A DNA stretch of 64,000 nucleotides from Methanococcoides burtonii DSM 6242 (GTDB taxonomy: Archaea > Halobacteriota > Methanosarcinia > Methanosarcinales > Methanosarcinaceae). The translations under genes were made by a program, and so were the position numbers. The notes under the pieces are model-generated. The model worked only from the letters and a program-made list of their open reading frames with translations. It ran no database searches and had not been told where the DNA came from. Position 1 is the first letter of the stretch. Each line of letters starts with the position of its first letter. The stretch is from positions 186,001 through 250,000 of the forward strand of contig NC_007955.1 of the NCBI RefSeq assembly GCF_000013725.1. The letters are read 5' to 3'. Positions 18,204 to 26,548 of the stretch are shown piece by piece.

Positions 18204-19477
18204 GGTTCTCTTTAACATCGTGTGGGTAAACTCAGTTTCCCTGCCATCAAGAATATCATTTTATTCCTGTACACTTCAGTCTTCAATCCATACGATCTCT
18301 TAAAAGCAGTCTTGATCTTGTTGTTCAATCCTTCAACAACACCATTGCTAATATTTCCCTTAATTGATTCCAGAATTCCATGAGAATTTCTTTTTATCAT
18401 CTTTGCTAATGTGATAACTTCCTTAATGTTGCTATGTGTTCCCCAATAATGCCATTTTTCAATATACTCTCTTGCTACATCCATATTTTTGATTTCCCAT
18501 AATCGCTGGAGTGCAAGTTTAAACTTGTACGCTTTAGCAGTTTTAGTATCCAAATCCTTGATCGATTGTATTTTAGCGATTTCTCTATCTGATAAATTTT
18601 CAGGATTTTTCAACCACATGAATCTGGTTTTACCAAGATCTTTATTTGATTGATACTCAGATCTTCGAACTTTATCAATAGCATCATTCATCATTTTTAC
18701 AATGTGAAACTTATCATAAACGATCTTAGCATTTGGAAAATATTCTCGTGCCCCTCCTTTGAAAGCAGGGTACATATCCATCGAGATATACTTAATGTTA
18801 TCAGGATCAATCTTCTTGGAAAGATATTCTCTAAACTTTTTGAACACACTTCTTTTCTTTCCATTTTCAATATGAATTATTCTTGATTTATTGAGATCAT
18901 AGAACAAAGTCACATAACTGTGACCTTTTTTGACAGATATCTCATCCACTCCAATTGTATCAAGACCAGACAGGTCCATCTTTGCTGCTGCTTTGTTAAC
19001 ATAATGAGTGAGAATTCTCCATACTGAATCTTCATGAATGTTAATCATTTCAGCAATAGCAGACACAGTCATTTCCTTGGATATAGCAACAATTAATGCT
19101 TCAAAGAACAAGGTAAATCCAGTGTTTTGTCTTGTCCAGGGAACATTGACAAGCTTTACACCATGTTCATTACATTTTGTTCGAGGGACTCTGGCATGAA
19201 GGTATGTTTCATAATGAAAAAAGTCGAGGTGTCTCCACACCTTTTTTTTTGTATCATGGAGTTCACTTAATTTGTTGCAAACAGGGCATGAGAATTTAGT
19301 ACCCTTGGAAAAATCAAGGTAGATGTCCATCCTCCTTTTAGAAGTATTGAGATCAATGTCTTTTACAAACCAAGGGGATAATAAGCCAAGGGTAATTTGA
19401 ATGAGTTCTTTATCTTCCATAATGATTGAATTGGAAGAAACGAATATTAAATTACCCACTCAATGTTGAGGAGATCC
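18204..19477 (-). mobile_element. ISL3-type insertion sequence, apparently complete
   Basis: About 1274 bp bounded by imperfect inverted repeats: 18204-18230 starts GGTTCTCTTTAACATCG and the reverse complement of 19451-19477 starts GGATCTCCTCAACATTG; 21 of 27 positions match and the block GTGGGTAA is shared. It holds a single transposase gene without visible frameshift. A/T runs flank both ends, and I cannot recognise the 8-bp target duplication usual for ISL3. Confidence 0.85.
18212..19420 (-). CDS. ISL3 family transposase
   Basis: About 402 residues. The N-terminal zinc-finger-like part has CPVCNKLSELHD and a W-R-H-L-D segment; the DDE part shows the motifs TIGVDEISVKKGHSYVT, KYISMDMYPAFKGGA, IVYDKFHIVKMMNDA and the final GVVEGLNNKIKTAFKRSYG, all typical of ISL3/IS1001-like enzymes. 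The frame opens at GTG 19459, but that codon lies inside the right inverted repeat, so ATG 19420 (MEDKELIQ) is preferred. Confidence 0.9.
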   Translation of the reverse strand: MEDKELIQITLGLLSPWFVKDIDLNTSKRRMDIYLDFSKGTKFSCPVCNKLSELHDTKKKVWRHLDFFHYETYLHARVPRTKCNEHGVKLVNVPWTRQNTGFTLFFEALIVAISKEMTVSAIAEMINIHEDSVWRILTHYVNKAAAKMDLSGLDTIGVDEISVKKGHSYVTLFYDLNKSRIIHIENGKKRSVFKKFREYLSKKIDPDNIKYISMDMYPAFKGGAREYFPNAKIVYDKFHIVKMMNDAIDKVRRSEYQSNKDLGKTRFMWLKNPENLSDREIAKIQSIKDLDTKTAKAYKFKLALQRLWEIKNMDVAREYIEKWHYWGTHSNIKEVITLAKMIKRNSHGILESIKGNISNGVVEGLNNKIKTAFKRSYGLKTEVYRNKMIFLMAGKLSLPTRC

Positions 19478-19727
19478 AAAAAATTGAATAATCCAATCGA
19501 GAAGACATATAAAGCAGCAAGTTCAAGCCTATTGTGAAGCAAACGATGAATAGGATAGTATTGGCTGGAAAGACTACGTTTTCCGATTGACCCTGTCGAA
19601 CGTTAACTGTTTTACCCAAAGAGGTTGCAGACTGGAAATCCGGTGAGCAGATTTTGCGGTTGTCTAAACTAGATATCTTTCATCGGACACCAACCCAGCA
19701 TTCTACTAGTATATTCAATAATTGTTG

Positions 19728-20336
19728 TCATTCCGTGTCCCTATCATTCGATACTACAACAATTGGTGTAGCATACCCCGACTTAACCAGTGTCTTCTGG
19801 TTTTTCCTTTCCCATTGTACAATCTGCATGTAATGTGACCACAGCAGGGACATGCCGCATCCACCAAGAAATGCAACGACACTTCTTAATCCGTAAATTG
19901 ACATGAAATGGGTGATCACAGCCACATATATGAAAATAATGATGCCAAAAACAACTATCCGTTTTATAGAGAGTTTTGTGGCAGCTTTACGGGGTATGCG
20001 AATTGCTATCCTGTCCAGTGAATGCCAGGTTGTTTTCCATGTAATCTTGCTTATCAATATCCCTAAAAAAGTTCCTGCCAGAACAATACCCATGTTCTTT
20101 CCGCCCCACGAAATAAACATATTTATGGGACCGATGGTGCCAAAAATTGATCCTATTAAAATCAAGTTGCGATATTTATTCCGCCATGTCATGGTCTTAT
20201 GGTTTGGTTCCCTACTTTTGTCAGGTGCATTTACCACAAGGTTATCGAATTGCATTGCTTTTCTGGCTTCCATCGCACCCAAATTCGGACACCATCCCAT
20301 GACTTTCCGTATAGTTTCTGCTATATTTATTGTCAT
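19728..20336 (-). CDS. DUF1673 family membrane protein
   Basis: A 202-residue protein beginning with the NIAETIRKVMGWCPNLGAME signature of DUF1673, a family expanded in Methanosarcina, followed by four probable membrane segments (around residues 55-75, 80-95, 125-145, 150-165). The function is unknown. Its ATG overlaps the TGA that ends the readthrough frame of the upstream regulator (ATGA), so the two genes look translationally coupled. Confidence 0.8.
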   Translation of the reverse strand: MTINIAETIRKVMGWCPNLGAMEARKAMQFDNLVVNAPDKSREPNHKTMTWRNKYRNLILIGSIFGTIGPINMFISWGGKNMGIVLAGTFLGILISKITWKTTWHSLDRIAIRIPRKAATKLSIKRIVVFGIIIFIYVAVITHFMSIYGLRSVVAFLGGCGMSLLWSHYMQIVQWERKNQKTLVKSGYATPIVVVSNDRDTE

Positions 20337-20779
20337 ACCAATCCTCTCAACTTTTCAAACAGTTCCTCTGCCAGTTTTGTAGGATCATCCGTCTGCTTCA
20401 GTTTGATTTTCATCTCATCTGCAAAGTCCTAAAGCAGTTCGATACACTCCCTGTACCTGCTGCATTTCCCACAATCTCCTTCGTGTTCATACCACACCTG
20501 CACACCGTATTTTTCAGACACAAAAATCAAGGTACTGACATTAAGGGGCACTAAGTGCCCGAACAGTATGCCGCGCTCAGAACTCATGCTCTCCATTTCT
20601 ATCTGGTTCGCCTGCGCCATCTCAAGCAGCGTATTCTCAATGCGTTTATCCATGCTGATAAGCGCTCTGGATACCGCCTGCCTGGAGATGTTGAACGAGT
20701 GTGCAATGTTGATGTTGGGAAGACCACCTCTTCGCAGTTTCCAGAACTCAAACTGTTTTTCTCCTGTTGGAAGGAACAT
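20333..20779 (-). CDS. HTH-type regulator with an in-frame UAG (possible pyrrolysine readthrough or nonsense mutation)
   Basis: A helix-turn-helix protein: NINIAHSFNISRQAVSRALI near residue 23 is the recognition region, and a cysteine cluster (CGKCSRYREC) sits near 105. The first frame stops after 116 codons at TAG (20429-20431). The same frame then continues DFADEMKIKLKQTDD, then PTKLAEELFEKLRGLV, and ends at TGA 20333-20335, which overlaps the ATG of the DUF1673 gene as ATGA. The continuation is charged and helix-like, not random, so the native protein was or is about 148 residues. In a UAG-poor genome this may be read as pyrrolysine; a recent nonsense mutation is the alternative. Confidence 0.7.
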
Positions 20780-20804
20780 ATGTCAACATGCACATGTTTA
20801 CTAT

Positions 20805-21638
20805 TTATGTATTGTTACAGATTTTGATTTTATCATATCTCAAAGAATCCATAGTCTGCACATATTTCTCTACCGACTCCAAATAATTGGAATTGATCCT
20901 GTAAATTGTGTAACAACCTTCTTTATCGCCTCTGACGATCTCCTGTTCCATAAGTCGTCTGATATGCCAGCTCATGGTGGATGCAGAAACCCCTATCCTT
21001 TCTGCAAGAGCTCCATTGGTATTACATCCGTTGTTGAGAATCTCTAAGACGATCCTTCGATCAATATCATCTCTCAGCCCAGCGATCACTGTCTTCTCTT
21101 TTTCATCATAGGTGGAACCATTCTGAAAATACCGGATCTTTCCATTTACTTTGTGAGATACGATCATGTGCTGTGTTTCCAGGACATCTACATGGTATCT
21201 CACAGTCCCCCTGTTTAATCCTGTTCTCTTGACGATCTCGTTAAAATAAGCTCCAGAACGGGATTGAATAAAGCCATACAATTTCTTCCGGTTCAGGTTA
21301 TCCAGCGTATTTGACCTGCGGACCCTTTCATATCCACCTAGAAGAGGGAGGATATTCGGGAACACCTGTGTAAATGATGTGCTTAGCCGGATACAGGCCA
21401 GCCAAAGGAGAAAGTACCAGTAGGGAATAGTTTTGACCTCGAGTTCCTGCACATATTCTCCTGCTACCGATACACCGAATTCATTGCTCAAGGTTGGGCG
21501 GACAGTGTACTCAGTAGCACAGGCGGTTGAGATAGATAACAGAAGGAAAAAGGAAGCGAAGATGATTCTTCGATGCTTAATTATGGTATATACCAAGATT
21601 TTAGTCCTCTGTTCAAAGAAAGGATAATTCCTATACAT
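20805..21638 (-). CDS. Membrane-anchored double winged-helix transcription regulator
   Basis: A 277-residue protein: N-terminal signal/anchor (IIFASFFLLLSISTAC, residues 29-44), a short extracellular part, a second hydrophobic segment (YWYFLLWLACIRLS), and a cytoplasmic part with two winged-helix motifs: NEIVKRTGLNRGTVRYHVDV near 155 and LAERIGVSASTMSWHIRRL near 225. This design is common in Methanosarcinaceae. It presumably senses something outside and acts on nearby genes. It is a paralogue of the gene at 23263-24009. Confidence 0.85.
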   Translation of the reverse strand: MYRNYPFFEQRTKILVYTIIKHRRIIFASFFLLLSISTACATEYTVRPTLSNEFGVSVAGEYVQELEVKTIPYWYFLLWLACIRLSTSFTQVFPNILPLLGGYERVRRSNTLDNLNRKKLYGFIQSRSGAYFNEIVKRTGLNRGTVRYHVDVLETQHMIVSHKVNGKIRYFQNGSTYDEKEKTVIAGLRDDIDRRIVLEILNNGCNTNGALAERIGVSASTMSWHIRRLMEQEIVRGDKEGCYTIYRINSNYLESVEKYVQTMDSLRYDKIKICNNT

Positions 21639-21721
21639 CGTATTTCCACTGTCTTGTTTTCAATAACTTATGTTTGGATTTATCTAAACAATATTTTCAT
21701 GAAATTCCATGCAAAACTTCT

Positions 21722-21874
21722 TTAGGATTTAAAGGCAACTAGGATAAATGTAGCTATAGGACCAAGCAATAAGGAAATAAGAAACCAATTGAGACCTTTT
21801 TTGTTCTTACTTTGAGCGATTCCTGTATTTATTAATGCAAGCGTTCCCCATCCTACAGCATAACTCTGTTCCAT
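21722..21874 (-). CDS. 50-residue membrane protein
   Basis: A short gene with a good ribosome site, GAGGTAG, about 6 nt before ATG 21874. The product starts MEQSYAVGWGTLALINTGIA, has a basic QSKNKKG turn, then a membrane segment WFLISLLLGPIATFILVA. The shape suggests one or two membrane passes. The function is unknown. The shared 21-bp promoter element (site 1) lies about 130 bp upstream. Confidence 0.6.
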   Translation of the reverse strand: MEQSYAVGWGTLALINTGIAQSKNKKGLNWFLISLLLGPIATFILVAFKS

Positions 21875-22220
21875 GTATTACTACCTCTTCAATTTATTTA
21901 TTTATTTATTTATTTATTATTTTTTTAACATATTATTTAAAATTTTGTTTTATGTCTGCTTATTTTATTAAAGAAAAATACGATTTGTGAGGTATATTAC
22001 CTTTATGTCCATTTCATCGAACTGTTCCGAAGATTTCTAATCATATAGCTGCATGGGTTGTTTTTTTACCATCTTTACCTTGAATTATACATGGTCTTCG
22101 ATATACTTTTCATGAAACACTGCCCGAATGTGGGTGCCATGGATATTTGAGTATTTACTACTATCAAATTCCGAAACCTGCATGAACCCAAACCTTCCTA
22201 TGACATAAAAATCAAAATTC
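21875..22220. other. Intergenic stretch with an ATTT microsatellite and promoter site 1
   Basis: No gene seen. It holds about seven tandem ATTT/AAAT units around 21891-21920, just upstream of the 50-residue gene, the shared promoter element at 21991-22023, and otherwise AT-rich sequence. Confidence 0.6.
21991..22023 (-). promoter_or_regulatory. Shared promoter element, site 1
   Basis: On the minus strand AGTTCGATGAAATGGACAT, then AA, a 4-nt spacer and an AATATACC TATA-like box. It is one of four copies with the same spacing to the TATA box. It points to the 50-residue membrane protein gene. Confidence 0.65.
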
Positions 22221-23107
22221 TCATTTAGTGAACCCTTTGGACAGGAGGAGGGAATTAATAGCATCGATTATACCTGTCTTCTTCTCAAAGAGCATCACAA
22301 TCCTCTCAGGCAATTTAAAAATGGTAATCCTATATCGGGTGACAATAAAGTAACTTAGCAAAGCCAGTATGCAACCACCAATCAGATCTGTGATCCAATG
22401 TATTCATAGATATAGTATCGTAAATTGTATGGTAATCGTTGTTAGCGTCACAAAAACTTTGAACTTCTTATAATCGGTCCTGAAGATCATCAACATAGCC
22501 ATAATGGATTATGCAGCATGCAGACTTGGGAAACAATTGTCAAGGAATGGATCGACAATTCTCACACCTTGTGAGATGATAGGGCTCAGGTTATACAATA
22601 AAGGGGTAACAGTGGGTAATGTGTAACCTGTAACTGTCACTGGTAAATAAATATAAAAAGGAAGTGCTATCAGGTAGATTGCAATGAAAGCAATCGTGTA
22701 CTCTTGTAGAACCTTGAGATTTTGAGTCTGCATGAGCAAGAAGAACGTGAAAACTAACAATAAGGAAAATCCAACCAAATAAACGATTGCACTAATACAT
22801 GTTAACATTGGGTTGCAAAGCTTTGAAAATAGCTTACGGTATCACCCTCTATTAACAGTATATACTTAGCGTAGTTAGTATTTGCTCCGTCACGCAAAAA
22901 TTTGGTAACTACCACCTGAAATTTAACGAGCACATAGACAAAGCATGCTGATAGCAGATAGGGCAATGTATCCAACGAAAACATGCTTCTGTATGTTGTC
23001 TTTGGATTTTTTTTGAAATTTTTCGGCACAAAAATATAATAGCCAGCAGTTATCAGGCAAAGTAGAATAGGTGTCATAATCAGAATCATCAGATATGAGG
23101 ATATCAT
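22221..23107 (-). pseudogene. PAP2/inositolphosphotransferase-like membrane protein, broken
   Basis: A membrane protein of about 295 residues in three pieces. Part one (23107 to about 22810) has hydrophobic segments, then a -1 frameshift in a C-run near 22810; the second frame carries the PAP2 signature CFPSLHAA, followed at once by TAA (22509-22511); the same frame goes on SIMAMLMIF, has a second stop (TGA) in YL*IHWITDLIGG, where the family usually has Gly, and ends at 22221. The normal enzyme would be a membrane lipid phosphatase or phosphotransferase. Three independent lesions make it a true pseudogene. Promoter site 2 is still in place upstream. Confidence 0.8.
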
Positions 23108-23170
23108 TGTGCATCAATTCCAGGTAATTCAAACATATCAGATAGAACAAGCTCCTGTTAATCGGTTATA

Positions 23171-23203
23171 CATATAAACGGTTTATGTCCATTTCCTCGA
23201 ACT
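23171..23203 (-). promoter_or_regulatory. Shared promoter element, site 2
   Basis: Minus strand AGTTCGAGGAAATGGACAT then AA, a 4-nt spacer and TATA-like TTTATATG. It lies about 65 bp before the PAP2 pseudogene and differs from site 1 by one base in the 21-bp core. Confidence 0.65.
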
Positions 23204-23262
23204 GTTTCGATAGCCTAATATGAACTTTGGTATTTACACCAAGACCTGATGAACTATGTTCC

Positions 23263-24009
23263 TCAAATGTCAGCATGCATTATCTTGTCCAGTTCCGATT
23301 CCATCCGGGGGTTCAGAGAATATCTCTTGAACCTACCATCCTTCTCTGCCTGCAGTAATTCATTCGTGGTCATTTTCTTGAGGTGGTATGAAACTGTGCT
23401 GTTGGTGATGCAGAGGGTCTGTGAGATTTCGTTATTTGTCATACCGGGTTTATCTCTGATCATCAGAAGTATTTGTTTTTGGTTTGCATCCTGCAGAAAA
23501 GGAGCTAGGATCTGGGCTTGCTCGCTGCAAACCGAATTGTTCTGAAAGAACCTTGGAGAGCTTCCATGGTCGTAAACAGTGATCTTGTGCTCGTTGTGTA
23601 GTTTTTTCAGGTGGTACTTTGCAGTCCCTCGGTTTAGTTCAAGACCATGTGATATATCAGCCACACTGCATCCCGGATTGCTTACGATATACTCAAAAAC
23701 GTTGTTCCTGTTCTTATTTGCAAATATAAGGCTGAACTTCGACAATATTAGAGGTGACAGTTTGGCAAGACCGATCGTTACCAGGAAAATATTAAAGATA
23801 TGTATCATCTTTAGTTTTAAAGGAAGGTCCCAGAATGTCAAGGTGGAATCTGCACCTTTATAGGAAGCCGGGTCGTAGGAAGGATCTTCACTGGCTGGAA
23901 CTACTATGTATCCCTCGGCCGTATTGTATTGGGATTCTACATATACTGCTCCACATGCCAGAAGCGGTACCAAAAGCGAGATTAAGATTGTCAGTATCCA
24001 TTTATTCAT
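23263..24009 (-). CDS. Membrane-anchored double winged-helix transcription regulator
   Basis: A 248-residue paralogue of the 20805-21638 regulator. N-terminal signal/anchor (ILTILISLLVPLLACGAV), an outer segment, a second hydrophobic stretch (HIFNIFLVTIGLAKLSPLIL), then winged helices at VADISHGLELNRGTAKYHLK near 117 and NEISQTLCITNSTVSYHLKK near 197. It is divergent from the lipoprotein gene at 24212, and promoter site 3 lies between them. The core ATGGACAT also occurs there in reverse orientation, so it is the best candidate to control the shared-element genes. Confidence 0.85.
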   Translation of the reverse strand: MNKWILTILISLLVPLLACGAVYVESQYNTAEGYIVVPASEDPSYDPASYKGADSTLTFWDLPLKLKMIHIFNIFLVTIGLAKLSPLILSKFSLIFANKNRNNVFEYIVSNPGCSVADISHGLELNRGTAKYHLKKLHNEHKITVYDHGSSPRFFQNNSVCSEQAQILAPFLQDANQKQILLMIRDKPGMTNNEISQTLCITNSTVSYHLKKMTTNELLQAEKDGRFKRYSLNPRMESELDKIMHADI

Positions 24010-24102
24010 TTAGTGTACATAAGACTTTTTAATGTATAAACATTTCTCAAATTTCAAATAAATTTTTAAAAATAATTACTCTGAGACCAATGTCCATCTT
24101 TC

Positions 24103-24136
24103 AGTTCGATGAAATGGACATAAATAATTTATAAAA
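24103..24136 (+). promoter_or_regulatory. Shared promoter element, site 3
   Basis: AGTTCGATGAAATGGACAT then AA, a 4-nt spacer and TATA box TTTATAAAA at 24128-24136. A reversed half copy (ATGTCCATC at 24090) lies just upstream, which makes the site partly palindromic and suits a divergent promoter. It drives the lipoprotein gene. Confidence 0.7.
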
Positions 24137-24211
24137 GAACATAGTTACATTTATAAACATTGTAAAAAAGTTCGTTGAATAACGAATATTGATTATCGGA
24201 GGATGAGGGAC

Positions 24212-25294
24212 TTGAAAAGAACTAAAGTATTGCTTGTATTGCTTTTAATGTGTTGTGCATTGTTCTCAGCGGGATGTGTGGACGAGCAACTTACAGCAGA
24301 AGAGATCGCAGAGAAAATGCAACAGAAAAACGACCTCATTGAAGATTCCTCATTCACTTTGTACATGACAATGTCACTCATGGGTCAGGAATCCGTAATG
24401 GAGCAGGACATGTTCCAGAAAAAAGATAAGATGAGGTCGGTCACTAAGCAGCCTGCAGAACAGGCGGGTACCATTGTCGTTTCCAATGGAGAGACCATGT
24501 GGACATATGATCCTCAGCAGAACTCGGTCGTGGCCATGGAAATGCCGGATATCGATCTGTATCAGGAAATAAATTATGGCGATATCATTGCACAGTTCCT
24601 GAATGAAAGTGATGTTTCTTTCTCCGGAATGAAAAAGATCGAAGGCAGGAACACTTTCATAATGAACCTTGAGCCAAAAGAGGAAGTTCCATCCGCAGGT
24701 CCATTTACCGGCAATATCAAGGTCTGGGTCGACGCAGAGACCTGGATGCCGCTGAAGTATGACATGTATGATACCGATGGAAACGTAATTGTTTCAGTAG
24801 AGGTTCGCAATTTGCAGGTGAATACTGGTATTTCAGATGAAGTATTCGAGTTCGATATCCCTGAAGGTGTAGAAGTAAGTACCCTTAACCTGAATGAGTT
24901 CGCAGTTCCTGAGGATATCACATTAGAGGAAGCACAGGATAAAGCAGATTTTCATATTCTTCTTCCATCCTATGTCCCGGATGGTTATGAACTCGATCAT
25001 GCATCACTGTTCGATAACAGCGAGTTCGCATCCGGCAGTCAGGTTCTGCAAAGAGTCACTCTGGTTTTCATTAATGATGACTCACAGCTGCATATAACTG
25101 AAGTTGAATCCGGTTTTCCCGGACCAACGGAGTTCCCTGGTTCCGAGAGTGTTGATGTCAATGGCTCTCCCGGGGACTTTGTCGAAGTTTATGGAAATAA
25201 AATGCTTCGATGGTATGTGGATGATATTGAGCTGATGATAAGCGCTTCCCTGGATAAAGATGAGATCGTGAAGGTGGCGGAATCCATGAACTGA
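24212..25294 (+). CDS. Lipoprotein with LolA-like and DUF4367-like regions
   Basis: A protein of about 360 residues with a lipoprotein signal (VLLVLLLMCCALFSAGC, cysteine as lipobox). Residues 25-230 resemble LolA-type outer-membrane-lipoprotein-carrier folds (TLYMTMSLMGQESVMEQDM, later IKVWVDAETWMPLKYDMYD), and the C-terminal part (HILLPSYVPDGYELDHASLF) resembles DUF4367. Such pairs occur in archaeal and Gram-positive surface proteins. The role is unknown. TTG 24212 fits GGAGG 9 nt upstream; ATG 24203 touches the ribosome site. It sits behind promoter site 3. Confidence 0.8.
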   Translation: MKRTKVLLVLLLMCCALFSAGCVDEQLTAEEIAEKMQQKNDLIEDSSFTLYMTMSLMGQESVMEQDMFQKKDKMRSVTKQPAEQAGTIVVSNGETMWTYDPQQNSVVAMEMPDIDLYQEINYGDIIAQFLNESDVSFSGMKKIEGRNTFIMNLEPKEEVPSAGPFTGNIKVWVDAETWMPLKYDMYDTDGNVIVSVEVRNLQVNTGISDEVFEFDIPEGVEVSTLNLNEFAVPEDITLEEAQDKADFHILLPSYVPDGYELDHASLFDNSEFASGSQVLQRVTLVFINDDSQLHITEVESGFPGPTEFPGSESVDVNGSPGDFVEVYGNKMLRWYVDDIELMISASLDKDEIVKVAESMN

Positions 25295-25345
25295 TCTGAT
25301 AAACTTGCTTTTTTATGTCCTTTTCATCGGACATTTCCTGATTTC

Positions 25346-25379
25346 AGTTCGATAAAATGGACATAAACAATTAATACAA
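25346..25379 (+). promoter_or_regulatory. Shared promoter element, site 4
   Basis: AGTTCGATAAAATGGACAT then AA, a 4-nt spacer and TTAATACAA as TATA-like box. An inverted, slightly degenerate copy starts at 25313 (TTATGTCCTTTTCATCGGAC, 17 of 20 matching), so the whole forms a long palindrome around a short spacer. It precedes the small membrane protein at 25424. Confidence 0.65.
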
Positions 25380-25423
25380 AATTTATCACTATGATTATTA
25401 AAGAAAAGAAAGATGATGATCTT

Positions 25424-25651
25424 ATGAACGAGCCTGGTAAAATACAGATAAACTACATAATATATGCACTTGTGTGTGGAGTCATTGGTGCAAATCTATT
25501 TTTGACTTCCATTGGACAAATGCTGACATCAAACATCTTTTACCAGGAATATCTTTTTGGCCCGCTGCTTACCTGGACCGGTTTTGGAGTAGGCTTTGTA
25601 CTTCTTGTAGCATCAATATTTTTCGTAAAGGATTCCTTTGGAGCATCGTAA
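25424..25651 (+). CDS. Small membrane protein with two membrane segments
   Basis: About 75 residues from ATG 25424: NYIIYALVCGVIGANLFLTS and then LLTWTGFGVGFVLLVASIFF are two hydrophobic segments. An in-frame ATG at 25391 would add 11 charged residues, but the TATA-like box at 25371 would place transcription start near 25400, after that ATG, so 25424 is preferred. The function is unknown. It is probably a member of the shared-element regulon. Confidence 0.65.
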   Translation: MNEPGKIQINYIIYALVCGVIGANLFLTSIGQMLTSNIFYQEYLFGPLLTWTGFGVGFVLLVASIFFVKDSFGAS

Positions 25652-25739
25652 TACATGAACGAATTAACAAAAAAGGGTGTTTGTTTTGATCCGGAAGCAT
25701 ATTTCAGTATTTGATAGCACATTCATAGGAGTTGATATC

Positions 25740-26423
25740 ATGAAATTATCAATAAAATTTTTGATCATTCTTCTAATTCTATCTGCATTTACAGCAAATG
25801 CATGTGCAGATGTACTATTTCCAGGAACACGTGGTATAGACAGATGTGTCAAAATAGTGAATCTGGAGGAATTCCCGGAAATCGTACTGGTGGGACACAT
25901 AGCCGGTCCGATTATTCAGTGTGAGAATCCTTATATCATCAGTTCGAATAAATGTCTGACAAAATTCTATAAAGCCAATGACCTGACGATCTATGCCATT
26001 GATAAAGATTATTTAGAAGCTAAAGGACTCGATAATATCGATCTGGAATCGGATCCAAACTTATGCTTCTATGAAGTTGAGATAAATCCTAAATGGAATG
26101 TTGTGAAAGAGGAAGATCCGCTGACCAGAGAAGAAGTAGAATATTCGATAGCCGGTTTTTCAGAAGACCGGCTGGTACTCTATACATCCAGGAAGGTTTC
26201 AGAGTACAATGATGGCAGTCCAGACCGCATCGAAACATTTGAAGAACCAGATATACCAAATATCAGGCTGACGATCAAAGAAAATACATCTTTTGCAGAA
26301 AAGAACACCTCTTCCATAAAAGAAAATCTATCACTGAACGAGGAAACGGTTCCGGATGTAGTTGATAAAAAAGATGAAGGTATCCTGGCTTCCATAATCC
26401 GTTTTCTTAAGGGGTTAGTATGA
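25740..26423 (+). CDS. Secreted protein of unknown function
   Basis: About 227 residues with a clear signal peptide (FLIILLILSAFTANACAD). The mature part has paired cysteines (RCVKIV, IIQCENPY, SSNKCLTKFY, LCFYEVE), and a C-terminal stretch rich in Glu/Asn ends in a short hydrophobic helix (LASIIRFLKGLV). ATAGGAG lies 8 nt before ATG 25740. The last codons overlap the next gene as ATGA, so this is the first gene of a coupled three-gene set. Confidence 0.7.
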   Translation: MKLSIKFLIILLILSAFTANACADVLFPGTRGIDRCVKIVNLEEFPEIVLVGHIAGPIIQCENPYIISSNKCLTKFYKANDLTIYAIDKDYLEAKGLDNIDLESDPNLCFYEVEINPKWNVVKEEDPLTREEVEYSIAGFSEDRLVLYTSRKVSEYNDGSPDRIETFEEPDIPNIRLTIKENTSFAEKNTSSIKENLSLNEETVPDVVDKKDEGILASIIRFLKGLV

Positions 26424-26548
26424 TGGATATGAGCAAGTTAACCACTATACAAAAGAAATACATAATCTTCTTCTGCCTTGGTATCTTCACATTCTATCTC
26501 AGTGGTTATCTCCTAAGGGCATACATCCTTCCCAGTCCATCTATTTGA
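26420..26548 (+). CDS. 42-residue single-pass membrane peptide
   Basis: It starts at ATG 26420, overlapping the TGA of the previous gene (ATGA), and ends at TGA 26546-26548, which overlaps the ATG of the next gene (TGATG). The product has a charged start (MMDMSKLTTIQKKY) and one membrane segment (IIFFCLGIFTFYLSGYLL). The double overlap is strong evidence that it is translated. The function is unknown. Confidence 0.65.
   Translation: MMDMSKLTTIQKKYIIFFCLGIFTFYLSGYLLRAYILPSPSI

Noticed and set aside
21891-21920. The ATTT repeats as a CRISPR-like or origin-like array
   Set aside because: They are a simple 4-bp microsatellite without spacers, Cas genes, or Orc1/Cdc6 gene nearby.
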